From Gammaproteobacteria bacterium (GTDB lineage: Bacteria > Pseudomonadota > Gammaproteobacteria > UWMA-0217): 32,339 nt of DNA. The DNA lies in the NCBI GenBank assembly GCA_027031685.1, contig JALVPS010000332.1, forward strand, positions 1 to 32,339, given 5' to 3'. Under the pieces are notes generated by a model. It saw nothing but the letters and a program-made list of their open reading frames with translations. It was not told where the DNA came from and did not search any database. Shown here one piece after another: positions 13,412 to 20,673 of this stretch (positions within the stretch are counted from its first letter, which is position 1; each line of letters starts with the position of its first letter). Position numbers and translations under genes: made by a program.

Positions 13412-15522
13412 GCGGCGATTGGCGCTGGCGCGCCTGGCGGCGCCGCGTGTTGCTGTTTGGGCTCACCGGGCTGCAGACCTGGGCCGCCGCGCGCACCTTC
13501 GCGCAGCTCCTGCCGGAGCGCGGCGCCAGTCCGCTGGAACAGGCCGTCGTGGCTCTGTTCGTGGTGCTGTTCGGCTGGATCTCACTGGGCTTCTGGACGG
13601 CGCTGGCCGGTTTTCTCGTGCACCTGCTCGGGCGCGGTCGCAGTGCCTTGGCGTCGCTGGTGGGGAACGTGTCCGGCGCACCGCTGGCGCCCACTGCCAT
13701 CGTCATGCCCATCTGCAACGAGGATCCGGCGCGCGTGTTCGCTGGCCTGCGCGCCACCTATGATTCGCTGCGTGCCACCGGGCGGTTGGAACACTTCGAG
13801 TTCTTCATCCTCAGCGACACCGGCGACCCCGACCTGTGGGTGGAGGAGGAGCGCGCCCTAGCCGACTGGCTGGCCGCCGGCGGCGACGCGCGCCGCATCC
13901 ACTACCGGCGGCGCGCCGTGCGCCTGCGCCGCAAGACCGGCAACATCGCCGACTTCTGCCGCCGCTGGGGGGCGCGCTTCCGCTACATGATCGTGTTCGA
14001 CGCCGACAGCATGATGCGCGGCGAGACGCTGGTGCGCATGGTGCAGATCATGGAGCGCCGCCGCCGCATCGGCATCCTGCAGACCGCGCCGCGCACGGTG
14101 GGGCGTGAGTCGCTGTATGCGCGCATGCAGCAGTTCGCCAACCACGTGTACGGGCCGCTGTTTACCGCCGGCCTGGATTATTGGCAGATGGGCGATGGCT
14201 ATTACTGGGGCCACAATGCCATCATCCGCCTGGCGCCCTTCATCGAGCACTGCGCCCTGGCGCGCCTGCCGGGGCGTGGCGCCCTGGCAGGTGAGGTGCT
14301 GAGCCACGACTTCGTGGAGGCGGCCTGGATGCGGGCCGCCGGCTGGGAGGTGTGGCTGGCCCACGACCTGCCGGGCAGCTATGAGGAGCCGCCGCCCACC
14401 CTGCTCGACGAGCTCAAGCGCGACCGGCGCTGGTCACAGGGCAATCTGCAGCACCTGCGTCTGCTGGCGCGCCCGGGCCTGACGCTCACCCACCGCATCA
14501 TGTTTCTGTATGGCATGCTCGCCTACGGCGCCTCGCTGCTGTGGCTGGCCCTGCTGGCCCTGAGCTCCTGGGACATGCTGCGCCACGTGGACAGCGAGCC
14601 GCGCTTCTTCCCGGACCACTACACCCTGTATCCGGACTGGACGCCACTCACCACCGCCGAGCAGGCCTTGGCCCTGTTCTCCGCCACCGCCACCCTGCTG
14701 TTCCTGCCCAAGCTGCTGGGCTGGGCGCTGCGCGTGCTGCGTGGCGGCTGGCGCGACTGGGGTGGCCTGGGCGGGCTCACCGCGGGCGTGCTGCTGGAGA
14801 CGCTGCTGTCGGCCCTGCTGGCGCCGGTGCGCATGCTGTTCCACAGCCGCTACGTCCTGCTGGCCCTGCTGGGACGCGCCGCCGGCTGGGGTGGCCAGCG
14901 CCGCGATGATGCCGAGACCGGCTGGGCGGAAGCCTTCCAGCGCCACGCTGCCGGCGTGCTGCTGGCCGCCGCCTGGCTGGAGGCCTTCTGGTGGTGGGGG
15001 CCGGACTATCTGCCGTGGATCAGTCCCGTAGCGGGGGCGTTGGTGGTGGCGCCGCTGCTGTCGGTGTCCACCAGCCGGGTGCGCTGGGGGCGCGCCCTGC
15101 GCCGGCTGGGCCTGTTCGTCATTCCCGCGGAGGCGCGTCCGGAGCAGCTGTTGCGGGACACCGTCCGCGCCACCGCGCGCCACGCCGCGCGGGTCGCCGG
15201 GCAGCGTTGGCGCGGCTTCGCGGCGGCCGTGCTCGATCCACGCCTGCACCTTGTGCACCTGGCCCGCCTGCCGCGCCGGCGTGTGACCCCGCCGGCCACG
15301 GCGGCCGCCCTGGAGGAACTGGTGGCGCGGACGCTGGCGGAAGGCCTCGAAGTGCTGGATGCCGCCGGGCGCGAGCTGCTGCTGCGCCACCGCGCGCCGC
15401 TGGCGCGGCTGCACACCGAGCTGTGGCGGCAGGGGGCGGCGGCGCGGGTGCGCTGGGCGCAGCGGCCGCCGGATGGGGAAGTGGCCGTGGTGGTGGACGC
15501 CGTCCGGCCGCTGGCTGCCTAG
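13408..15522 (+). CDS. opgH: Glucan glucosyltransferase OpgH, core lacking the N-terminal domain
   Basis: This 704-residue inner-membrane GT2 enzyme polymerises UDP-glucose into the beta-1,2 backbone of periplasmic glucan and exports it. It starts straight at TM1 (VLLFGLTGLQTWAAARTFAQ), then TM2 at about 46-74. The cytoplasmic GT2 domain has IVMPICNEDPARVFAGLRAT, DAD at 198-200, YYWGHNAIIR, HDF at 300-302, LPGSYEEPPPTLLDELKRDR and RRWSQGN (about 340-346); C-terminal membrane helices follow, with LLFLPKLLG and LLAPVRMLFHSRYVLL. E. coli OpgH is 847 residues; the missing ~130 correspond to the preceding ORF. The ATG lies in an ATGA overlap. The frame is open further upstream (to 13147), but that part does not read like OpgH. 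The stop codon overlaps that of the convergent gene. Confidence 0.92.
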   Translation: MSGDWRWRAWRRRVLLFGLTGLQTWAAARTFAQLLPERGASPLEQAVVALFVVLFGWISLGFWTALAGFLVHLLGRGRSALASLVGNVSGAPLAPTAIVMPICNEDPARVFAGLRATYDSLRATGRLEHFEFFILSDTGDPDLWVEEERALADWLAAGGDARRIHYRRRAVRLRRKTGNIADFCRRWGARFRYMIVFDADSMMRGETLVRMVQIMERRRRIGILQTAPRTVGRESLYARMQQFANHVYGPLFTAGLDYWQMGDGYYWGHNAIIRLAPFIEHCALARLPGRGALAGEVLSHDFVEAAWMRAAGWEVWLAHDLPGSYEEPPPTLLDELKRDRRWSQGNLQHLRLLARPGLTLTHRIMFLYGMLAYGASLLWLALLALSSWDMLRHVDSEPRFFPDHYTLYPDWTPLTTAEQALALFSATATLLFLPKLLGWALRVLRGGWRDWGGLGGLTAGVLLETLLSALLAPVRMLFHSRYVLLALLGRAAGWGGQRRDDAETGWAEAFQRHAAGVLLAAAWLEAFWWWGPDYLPWISPVAGALVVAPLLSVSTSRVRWGRALRRLGLFVIPAEARPEQLLRDTVRATARHAARVAGQRWRGFAAAVLDPRLHLVHLARLPRRRVTPPATAAALEELVARTLAEGLEVLDAAGRELLLRHRAPLARLHTELWRQGAAARVRWAQRPPDGEVAVVVDAVRPLAA

Positions 15523-16355
15523 GCGGCCAGTCCCGTCGTGTCGGCCGGCGGTGCGTCCTTGCCCAGGAAGATGTCCTTGTAGGACACATATACCGAGGCG
15601 ATGAGGGCCGGCATGACCACCAGCAGGCCCAGCCCCAGGGGGATGAGGCCCACCACGATCAGCACCAGCCCCACCAGACCGTACAGCAGGAAGGGCAGCA
15701 CATTGCGCCAGCAACCGGTCAGACTGGCCTTCATGGCCGCCACCGCGCCCAGATCGTGGAACACCACCAAGGCGGGCGCGAACCACAGGGCCATCATGAG
15801 TGGCACGTACAGGGCCAGTACCACCAGCGCCGCCAGCAGTACGCCCGTCGCCATCATGCTGGCCGTGGCCTCGTCCGGGATGGCCCCTTGCTGGCCCGCC
15901 TGCATGAACGCGAACATGTCACCACCGCCGGTAAGCATGGCGATGAGGCCGCCCACGGCCAGGATGAGGAGGGAACCCAGCAGGTACAGCCCGCCCACGG
16001 CGGCCAGGCTGCCCGTATTGCGCTGAAACCCCTCGAACAAGTGGCCCACCTTCAGTGGCTGGCCGTTGTCCAGGGCGCGGCAGCCCAGCATGAGGCCGCC
16101 CATGAAGATGGGTGAGAGGAGATTCGCCACCAGCGAGACGAGGGGGATCATGCTCAGGATGAGCATGATGGCGAAGAAGATCACCGTGATAATGATCCAG
16201 ATGAGGGGCGCGCGGCCGAAGTAGCGGAAGCCCTCAACGATCCAGCGCCAACCGGCGCCAATGCCGTTGCGGCGCGGCGGATCGAGCAGGGCGCTGTCAC
16301 CACCCCCCTGGGGCGTAACGTCGGAGGCGGGCGGACGGTAGGGGTTGTCGGTCAT
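15519..16355 (-). CDS. BPSS1780-family polytopic membrane protein
   Basis: This 278-residue inner-membrane protein starts with a Pro-rich cytoplasmic stretch (MTDNPYRPPASDVTPQ), a hallmark of this family, and an amphipathic GWRWIVEGFRYFGRAPLIW. Five or six membrane helices follow: IWIIITVIFFAIMLILSMI, LVANLLSPIFMGGLMLG, AVGGLYLLGSLLILAVGGLI, TGVLLAALVVLALYVPLMMA and YGLVGLVLIVVGLIPLGLG. It resembles the BPSS1780 family, whose function is unknown. The ATG at 16355 follows AAAGGAGCC. The stop codons of this gene and opgH share a CTAG tetramer, so the two convergent genes overlap by four bases and leave no room for a terminator. Confidence 0.8.
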   Translation of the reverse strand: MTDNPYRPPASDVTPQGGGDSALLDPPRRNGIGAGWRWIVEGFRYFGRAPLIWIIITVIFFAIMLILSMIPLVSLVANLLSPIFMGGLMLGCRALDNGQPLKVGHLFEGFQRNTGSLAAVGGLYLLGSLLILAVGGLIAMLTGGGDMFAFMQAGQQGAIPDEATASMMATGVLLAALVVLALYVPLMMALWFAPALVVFHDLGAVAAMKASLTGCWRNVLPFLLYGLVGLVLIVVGLIPLGLGLLVVMPALIASVYVSYKDIFLGKDAPPADTTGLAA

Positions 16356-16429
16356 GGTGGCGGGCTCCTTTGCTCGGTTGTTTATGGGGATGGCATCGGG
16401 GAGTGTAGCAGCCGCTGGCCTGGCGCGGC

Positions 16430-17020
16430 TCAGAAGCTGTAGCTCAGCCCGATGGACATGATAGGGGTGAGACCTAGCAGGTCGAGGCTGGGCGGCGTGC
16501 GTTTCGCGTTGTCGCGTGCGTCGAGTCTGGCTTCCCCCGAACCGGTGCTGCGGCGGATGCCCAGATCCAGGTTGAGGTCCAGCCGGTGCCGCGCATCTGG
16601 TACCCAGTGCAGGCCGAGGTAGGGGGTCAGGCCGGGATTGCTGAGATCACTCAGCAGATCGGCGTCCGGCGCGAGCGACAGGTGGTAGTGATCGCTGTAG
16701 GTGCCTTTGGCGGCCGGGGGCTGCCAGGCCAGGCCAGCATTGAAGCGCAGCGCCCCGTCGTGTGGTTGCCAGCCCCGTTCCAGACGCAGGGTGTAGCGGG
16801 TGCGCGGTGTATTGCTGGTGTACAGGTCGTCCTGCCAGCGGTGATTGAAGGGAAGGGCGCTGAAAGAGAATCGCTGGTAAAAGCGGCTGGCGGCCTCGAA
16901 GCCGCCCAGCAGACGGGCCGGATCGAAGTCAATAATGCCCTGGGCGAACGCGCCGGTGCCGGTGAGCAGTGTCGTCGCGCACAGCAGCAGGGTGTGGTGG
17001 AAATGTTGCAGTCTGCCCAT
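16430..17020 (-). CDS. Small outer-membrane beta-barrel-like protein
   Basis: This 196-residue exported protein has a signal peptide (HTLLLCATTLLTGTGAFAQG). The mature part has alternating strands (RTRYTLRLERGWQPHDGALR, FNAGLAWQPP, DHYHLSLAPDADLL, PYLGLHWVPDARHRLDLNLD) and ends in IMSIGLSYSF with the C-terminal Phe used for BAM recognition. Size suggests an eight-stranded barrel. The specific family is unclear. The ATG at 17020 is preceded by GACGAGG only a few bases away, so the site is tight. The gap 17021-17182 upstream is AT-richer (CAAAATGCAAACATTGGGAA on the minus strand) and probably holds its promoter, but I cannot define boxes. Confidence 0.7.
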   Translation of the reverse strand: MGRLQHFHHTLLLCATTLLTGTGAFAQGIIDFDPARLLGGFEAASRFYQRFSFSALPFNHRWQDDLYTSNTPRTRYTLRLERGWQPHDGALRFNAGLAWQPPAAKGTYSDHYHLSLAPDADLLSDLSNPGLTPYLGLHWVPDARHRLDLNLDLGIRRSTGSGEARLDARDNAKRTPPSLDLLGLTPIMSIGLSYSF

Positions 17021-17182
17021 GACCTCGTCGCATAAAAGACGTCCTCGGTGACGTTTTTTTACATTGATCTTGGGCGGCAGGACTGTCTATTGGTTCCCAA
17101 TGTTTGCATTTTGCCACAATGGGCCGACGAACGGATGGAGTCGTGGGCCGACCGGCGCCCGCGGGCGGGTGGGGCAGGCAGC

Positions 17183-17545
17183 TCATTCGTCTGCGGCGGG
17201 GGTGTCGTGCAGGCCCTTCTGGCTGCTGAACCAGGCGGCCAGATCCTTCAGGTCCTGCTCGCTCAGGTTGGCCACCATGCCGTTCATGATGGGATTCTTG
17301 CGCGCGTTGGATTTGTACTGGCGCAGGGCGTGCAGCAGATAGCTCTCGTATTGCCCGGCCAGGCGTGGGAACTGCGGGTTGGTGGCATTGCCGTCCGCCC
17401 CGTGGCAGGAGGCGCAGGCCTGGGCCTTGGTGCGGCCGGCGTCCGGGTCGCCACCGGCCAAGGCCATGGCGGGCAGCAGCAGGGCCAGGGCGACCAGGCA
17501 GGCTGTCAGGCGGGGGCGGCGCGAGGGGTGCCGTGCGTGCATCAT
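17183..17545 (-). CDS. Monoheme cytochrome c (c4-half-like)
   Basis: This 120-residue periplasmic cytochrome has a signal peptide (RLTACLVALALLLPAMALAG), the heme motif CASCH in AQACASCHGADGNATNPQFP, then RLAGQYESYLLHALRQYKS, a Met-ligand region NPIMNGMVANLSEQDLKDLA and AWFSSQKG. This is the class I pattern of one half of diheme cytochrome c4. It is the second gene of a two-cytochrome operon: its ATG overlaps the stop of the first (17542-17545) and GGAG lies eight bases upstream. It probably carries electrons in the periplasm; the partner oxidase is not visible. Confidence 0.88.
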   Translation of the reverse strand: MMHARHPSRRPRLTACLVALALLLPAMALAGGDPDAGRTKAQACASCHGADGNATNPQFPRLAGQYESYLLHALRQYKSNARKNPIMNGMVANLSEQDLKDLAAWFSSQKGLHDTPAADE

Positions 17546-17871
17546 TTGGTCATCTCCTTGAAGTGAGAGAAGAAGGCGGCCAGATCGGCCATGTCCTGGT
17601 CGGACAGGGTGGCGGCTTGGGCGCGCATGGTGGGGTGGGGCCGGTCGCCTCGTTTGTAGGCCTTGAGGGCAGCGATAATGTACTCGGGGTGCTGGCCGCC
17701 CAGGCGCGGCACGCGGTAGGTGGGATAGACGCTGGTATAGCTGGGGATGCCGTGGCAGCCAAGGCAGTTACCCGCCTTGTCGCGGCCTTTGGCGGGATCG
17801 CCGGCCGCTTGCGCGACGCCCAGCGCGGCGCTCAGCACGATGGCGCCCAACCAGGGCAGGGATGCATGCAT
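17542..17871 (-). CDS. Monoheme cytochrome c (c4-half-like)
   Basis: This 109-residue periplasmic cytochrome begins MHASLPWLGAIVLSAALGVA and is cleaved near AQA-AG. It has CLGCH in AGNCLGCHGIPSYTSVYPTY, then RVPRLGGQHPEYIIAALKAY and HPTMRAQAATLSDQDMADLA with the Met axial ligand, and AAFFSHF. Together with the next gene it looks like the two halves of a c4-type diheme cytochrome on separate polypeptides. The ATG at 17871 follows AAAGGAG. The longer upstream frame is not protein-like. The divergent gene at 18006 leaves a 134-base shared control region. Confidence 0.88.
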   Translation of the reverse strand: MHASLPWLGAIVLSAALGVAQAAGDPAKGRDKAGNCLGCHGIPSYTSVYPTYRVPRLGGQHPEYIIAALKAYKRGDRPHPTMRAQAATLSDQDMADLAAFFSHFKEMTK

Positions 17872-18005
17872 GAATTGTGGTCTCCTTTGGTGGTATATCG
17901 GATGGAAATTGACGAATTTCTGGCGGGTTGGGCGACTCATGCCGCTCTTCTGCGCCATGCTTCCAAGTATACACCGGGCTCGCAGCCCGGGGGAGAGGCC
18001 TGATC

Positions 18006-18518
18006 GTGGAAAACCGCATATTGACTTTGGCCGATGTGGGCGAGGCGGTGGTGCGCCGCCTGTTGGCGGCGCTGGGCATGACCCTGGTGGTGGAGCCGGC
18101 CGGCACGGCCATTCCCGGCAGCTACTGGGGCGGGGCGGAGGCCGGCCTGATTCGCGACCGGCTGCATGCCAGGCCCGACACGCCCCTCCATTCCATCCTG
18201 CACGAGGCCTGCCACTGGGTGTGCATGTCGCCGCAGCGACGCGCCACCCTGCACACCGATGCCGGCGGCGACGTGCACGAGGAGAACGCCGTGTGCTACC
18301 TCCAGATCCTGCTGGCGGACCGGCTGGCAGGGTATGGCAGCGCACGTTGCCTGCGCGACATGGATGCTTGGGGCTACAGCTTCCGCCTCGGCTCGGCGCG
18401 TGCCTGGTTCGAACGCGACGCGGCCGACGCACGCCAGTGGCTGGTGGAGCGGGGGCTGCTGGCGCTGGCGGACATGCGTCACGAAACACGCGCCGGAGCG
18501 ACCGACGATGGTTGGTAA
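18006..18518 (+). CDS. Putative zinc-binding HEXXH protein
   Basis: This 170-residue soluble protein contains HEACH at 66-70 in LHSILHEACHWVCMSP, the zinc-metallopeptidase HEXXH pattern. A further acidic segment, VHEENAVCYLQILLAD (about 90-105), could supply the third ligand as in gluzincins. There is no signal peptide, so it is cytoplasmic. I do not recognise a family and cannot say whether it is an active peptidase. GTG at 18006 is chosen because GGGGGAGAGG lies eight bases upstream; the longer frame (from 17928) runs into the cytochrome promoter region. It is followed by the SlyD-like gene after 115 bases with a separate promoter. Confidence 0.65.
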   Translation: MENRILTLADVGEAVVRRLLAALGMTLVVEPAGTAIPGSYWGGAEAGLIRDRLHARPDTPLHSILHEACHWVCMSPQRRATLHTDAGGDVHEENAVCYLQILLADRLAGYGSARCLRDMDAWGYSFRLGSARAWFERDAADARQWLVERGLLALADMRHETRAGATDDGW

Positions 18519-18595
18519 CTTGAGGTGGTTCAAGTCGCGACGCCGGCCGGATTGGCTAGGGTAGGCCGGTCACCGGCGCCCCGACGGGAGCGTTG

Positions 18596-18601
18596 TATAA
18601 T
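18596..18601 (+). promoter_or_regulatory. Perfect -10 box before the SlyD-like gene
   Basis: TATAAT at 18596-18601 is a perfect -10 hexamer 32 bases upstream of the ATG at 18634. No matching -35 is found at 16-18 bases, so promoter strength may depend on an activator. Confidence 0.45.
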
Positions 18602-18633
18602 GTACGAGCCATCACTGATCTCCAGGTAAGGCC

Positions 18634-19272
18634 ATGTTCGGTTCCCGCAAACGAGCCAAGAAAAGGAAAAGCATCTCTCCATCGTTCCGCGCCGAGCGCG
18701 ATCCGTTCGGTGGCGAGGAGAGTGCCGCGCCACGCGCCTTGCGCCATCCGGTCGAGCGGGGCACAGTGGTCACCCTCGACTACACCATCACCGACGACGA
18801 GGATCAGGTGCTGGATTCCACCGAGGGACGCGGCCTGTTCTCCTATCTGCACGGCGCCGGCAAGCTGCTGCCGGCGCTGGAAGAGGCGCTCGCCGGTCAC
18901 ACGGCGGGTGACAAGGTGATGGTGCGCCTCACCCCCAAGCAGGCCTACGGCGTTCACGACCCGGATGCGGTGCAGGTGGTGGAGAAGCCCCTGTTCCTGG
19001 GAGTGGACGAGCTGCAGGAGGGTATGCTGTTCGAGATGGAGACGCCGCAAGGACTGCGCCCGGCGCGCATCATCGACGTAGACGAGAACACGGTCACCAT
19101 CGACCTCAATCACCCGCTGGCCGGCAAGGCCCTGAACTTCACCGCCACCATCGTCAGCGTGCGCCCGGCCCTGCCGGAGGAGATGGCGCAGCTGGAGGAT
19201 GAAGCTCCGGCCACTTCCACCGCCGCCGCCGACGAGCCGCCCGCCGATGCCGTGGGCAGTGACGCCGCCTGA
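18634..19272 (+). CDS. SlyD-like FKBP-type peptidyl-prolyl isomerase
   Basis: This 212-residue FKBP-fold isomerase/chaperone matches SlyD over about 42-180: VTLDYTITDDEDQVLDSTEG, FSYLHGAGKLLPALEEALAG, GDKVMVRLTPKQAYGVHDPD (with the insert-in-flap domain after it) and VTIDLNHPLAGKALNFTATI. SlyD normally starts at the first strand; here a basic leader of ~40 residues (MFGSRKRAKKRKS...) precedes it. The C-terminus is Ala/Pro/Asp-rich and lacks the His/Cys metal-binding tail of E. coli SlyD. AAGG lies just before the ATG. The basic leader could bind nucleic acid or the ribosome; that is speculation. Confidence 0.85.
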   Translation: MFGSRKRAKKRKSISPSFRAERDPFGGEESAAPRALRHPVERGTVVTLDYTITDDEDQVLDSTEGRGLFSYLHGAGKLLPALEEALAGHTAGDKVMVRLTPKQAYGVHDPDAVQVVEKPLFLGVDELQEGMLFEMETPQGLRPARIIDVDENTVTIDLNHPLAGKALNFTATIVSVRPALPEEMAQLEDEAPATSTAAADEPPADAVGSDAA

Positions 19273-19411
19273 GGCTCGTGCCGCGCCCGCTGCGAAGGCC
19301 GCATCGCGCGCCGTCCCGGTGATCCGGTAACTTCTGCCTGTTGCGCAACCATTGCCCGTCGTGGTGCCGGGGCGCCGCTCAGTCCCCTGCGGCGCATGGC
19401 GGAGGGCGCGC

Positions 19412-19855
19412 TCAGCGGTAACGGTGCCCGTCTGCCTCGATCCAGCCTCCGGCCTGGCGGCCGCGCGGATCGCGGTGCGTCCAGTGCAACACCCCGCCAC
19501 GCTCGTTCCACTCGTAGCGTCCGCGCACGGTGACCCGGCTGCCCGGTTGCAGCGGCACATGCGGTGCCAGGTCGATGTTGTGCGCCACCAGCACGGTCTG
19601 GCCATCCGCCAGGCGCAGCAGAAAGCGCTGGTGGCGGTCGCCGCGCCGGTCGTCGGGCAGCACGCGCGCCACCCGGCCGCTGGCCGTGACCCACACGCCG
19701 GAGCGATGGCCGGCGTACAGGGCCGCCAGGCCGTGGCCAGCCGGCGCGGGGGAATGCGCCGCAGGCCGGCGCCAGTCGAGTTGCAGGCCGACCACCCCCA
19801 GCAACAGGGCCAGCAGGGTGAGCAGCAGGGCGCGCTGGCGGGGTGGGTATGGCAT
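19412..19855 (-). CDS. DUF3465-family exported protein
   Basis: This 147-residue protein has an N-terminal signal/anchor (RALLLTLLALLLGVVGLQLD) and a small OB-like domain: GRVARVLPDDRRGDRHQRFL, LADGQTVLVAHNIDLAPHVP, GSRVTVRGRYEWNERGGVLH and WTHRDPRGRQAGGWIEADGH. These are the signature segments of DUF3465. The domain may bind nucleic acid or another ligand outside the membrane; no function is established. It is transcribed away from cmoA. The 139-base gap 19273-19411 below it holds only the tail of the SlyD-like transcript and no clear terminator. Confidence 0.85.
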   Translation of the reverse strand: MPYPPRQRALLLTLLALLLGVVGLQLDWRRPAAHSPAPAGHGLAALYAGHRSGVWVTASGRVARVLPDDRRGDRHQRFLLRLADGQTVLVAHNIDLAPHVPLQPGSRVTVRGRYEWNERGGVLHWTHRDPRGRQAGGWIEADGHRYR

Positions 19856-19874
19856 GGCATCTCCGGGGGTGGCC

Positions 19875-19902
19875 TTGGACGGGGCGGATTCTGCGGTAAG
19901 AT
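19875..19902 (+). promoter_or_regulatory. Sigma-70 promoter for cmoA-cmoB
   Basis: TTGGAC (19875-19880), a 16-base spacer and TAAGAT (19897-19902) lie 42 bases upstream of the cmoA ATG, in the 89-base region divergent from the DUF3465 gene. Confidence 0.55.
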
Positions 19903-19944
19903 CGCGGCCGGGACAAACGCCACCCTGCTGGCCCTGCCGATGCC

Positions 19945-20673
19945 ATGAGCCGTCGCGCCGACACCCTGTATGCCGAACCGCGGGATGAGGTGACCCCCTT
20001 CGCCTTCGATGCGGCGGTGGCCGCCGTGTTCGAGGACATGATCAACCGCAGTGTGCCCGGTTACCAGACTGCGCTGGGCATGCTGGGGGTGTTCGCGCGG
20101 CGCCATGTGCAACCCGGCTCGCGCGTGTATGACCTGGGCTGCTCGCTGGGGGCGGCCACGCTGGTCATGCAGCGTGCCTTGGTGGGTATGGACTGTCGTC
20201 TGGTGGCAGTGGACAACGCCCCTGCCATGGTGGCCGCCTGCCGCAACCACTGCGCCGGGCGTGCCCGTCCGCCGGTGGAGGTGCTGTGCGCCGACATCCG
20301 CGAGGTGGCCGTGGAGGATGCTTCCCTGGTGGTGCTCAACCTCACCTTGCAGTTCGTGCCGCCCGCCGAGCGCCCCCCGCTGTTGCGCCGCCTTTACGCC
20401 GGGCTGCGGCCGGGTGGGGCGCTGGTGCTGGTGGAGAAAGTCGTCCACGACGATCCGGCCGAGCAAGCCTTCCGCACCGAGTTGCATCATCGCTTCAAGA
20501 AGGCCAACGGCTACAGCGACCTGGAGATCAGCCAGAAGCGTGCCGCCCTGGAAGAGGTGCTGGTGCCGGAAACGGTGGCGGCGCACGAGCGGCGCCTGCG
20601 CGCCTGCGGATTCGGCACGGTGCACCAGTGGTTCTCCTGCCTCAACTTCGCCGGCCTGCTGGCGGTCAAGTGA
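19945..20673 (+). CDS. cmoA: Carboxy-S-adenosylmethionine synthase CmoA
   Basis: This 242-residue SAM-dependent enzyme makes carboxy-SAM from SAM and prephenate, the donor for tRNA wobble uridine 34 modification. Conserved segments are FAFDAAVAAVFEDMINRSVP, GYQTALGMLG, VYDLGCSLGAATLVMQ (SAM-binding), VAVDNAPAMVAACRNH, VVLNLTLQFVPPAERPPLLR and KANGYSDLEISQKRAALEEV. Length and order match E. coli CmoA. It overlaps cmoB by four bases (GTGA), so the two proteins of the pathway are made together. Confidence 0.95.
   Translation: MSRRADTLYAEPRDEVTPFAFDAAVAAVFEDMINRSVPGYQTALGMLGVFARRHVQPGSRVYDLGCSLGAATLVMQRALVGMDCRLVAVDNAPAMVAACRNHCAGRARPPVEVLCADIREVAVEDASLVVLNLTLQFVPPAERPPLLRRLYAGLRPGGALVLVEKVVHDDPAEQAFRTELHHRFKKANGYSDLEISQKRAALEEVLVPETVAAHERRLRACGFGTVHQWFSCLNFAGLLAVK

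Noticed and set aside
14434..15786. Minus-strand frame opposite opgH
   Set aside because: Gln/Gly/Arg-rich shadow without domains; it also runs through the opgH/BPSS1780 junction.
18556..20625. 689-codon minus-strand frame spanning several genes
   Set aside because: It crosses the SlyD-like and cmoA genes on the wrong strand and changes composition at each; not a protein.
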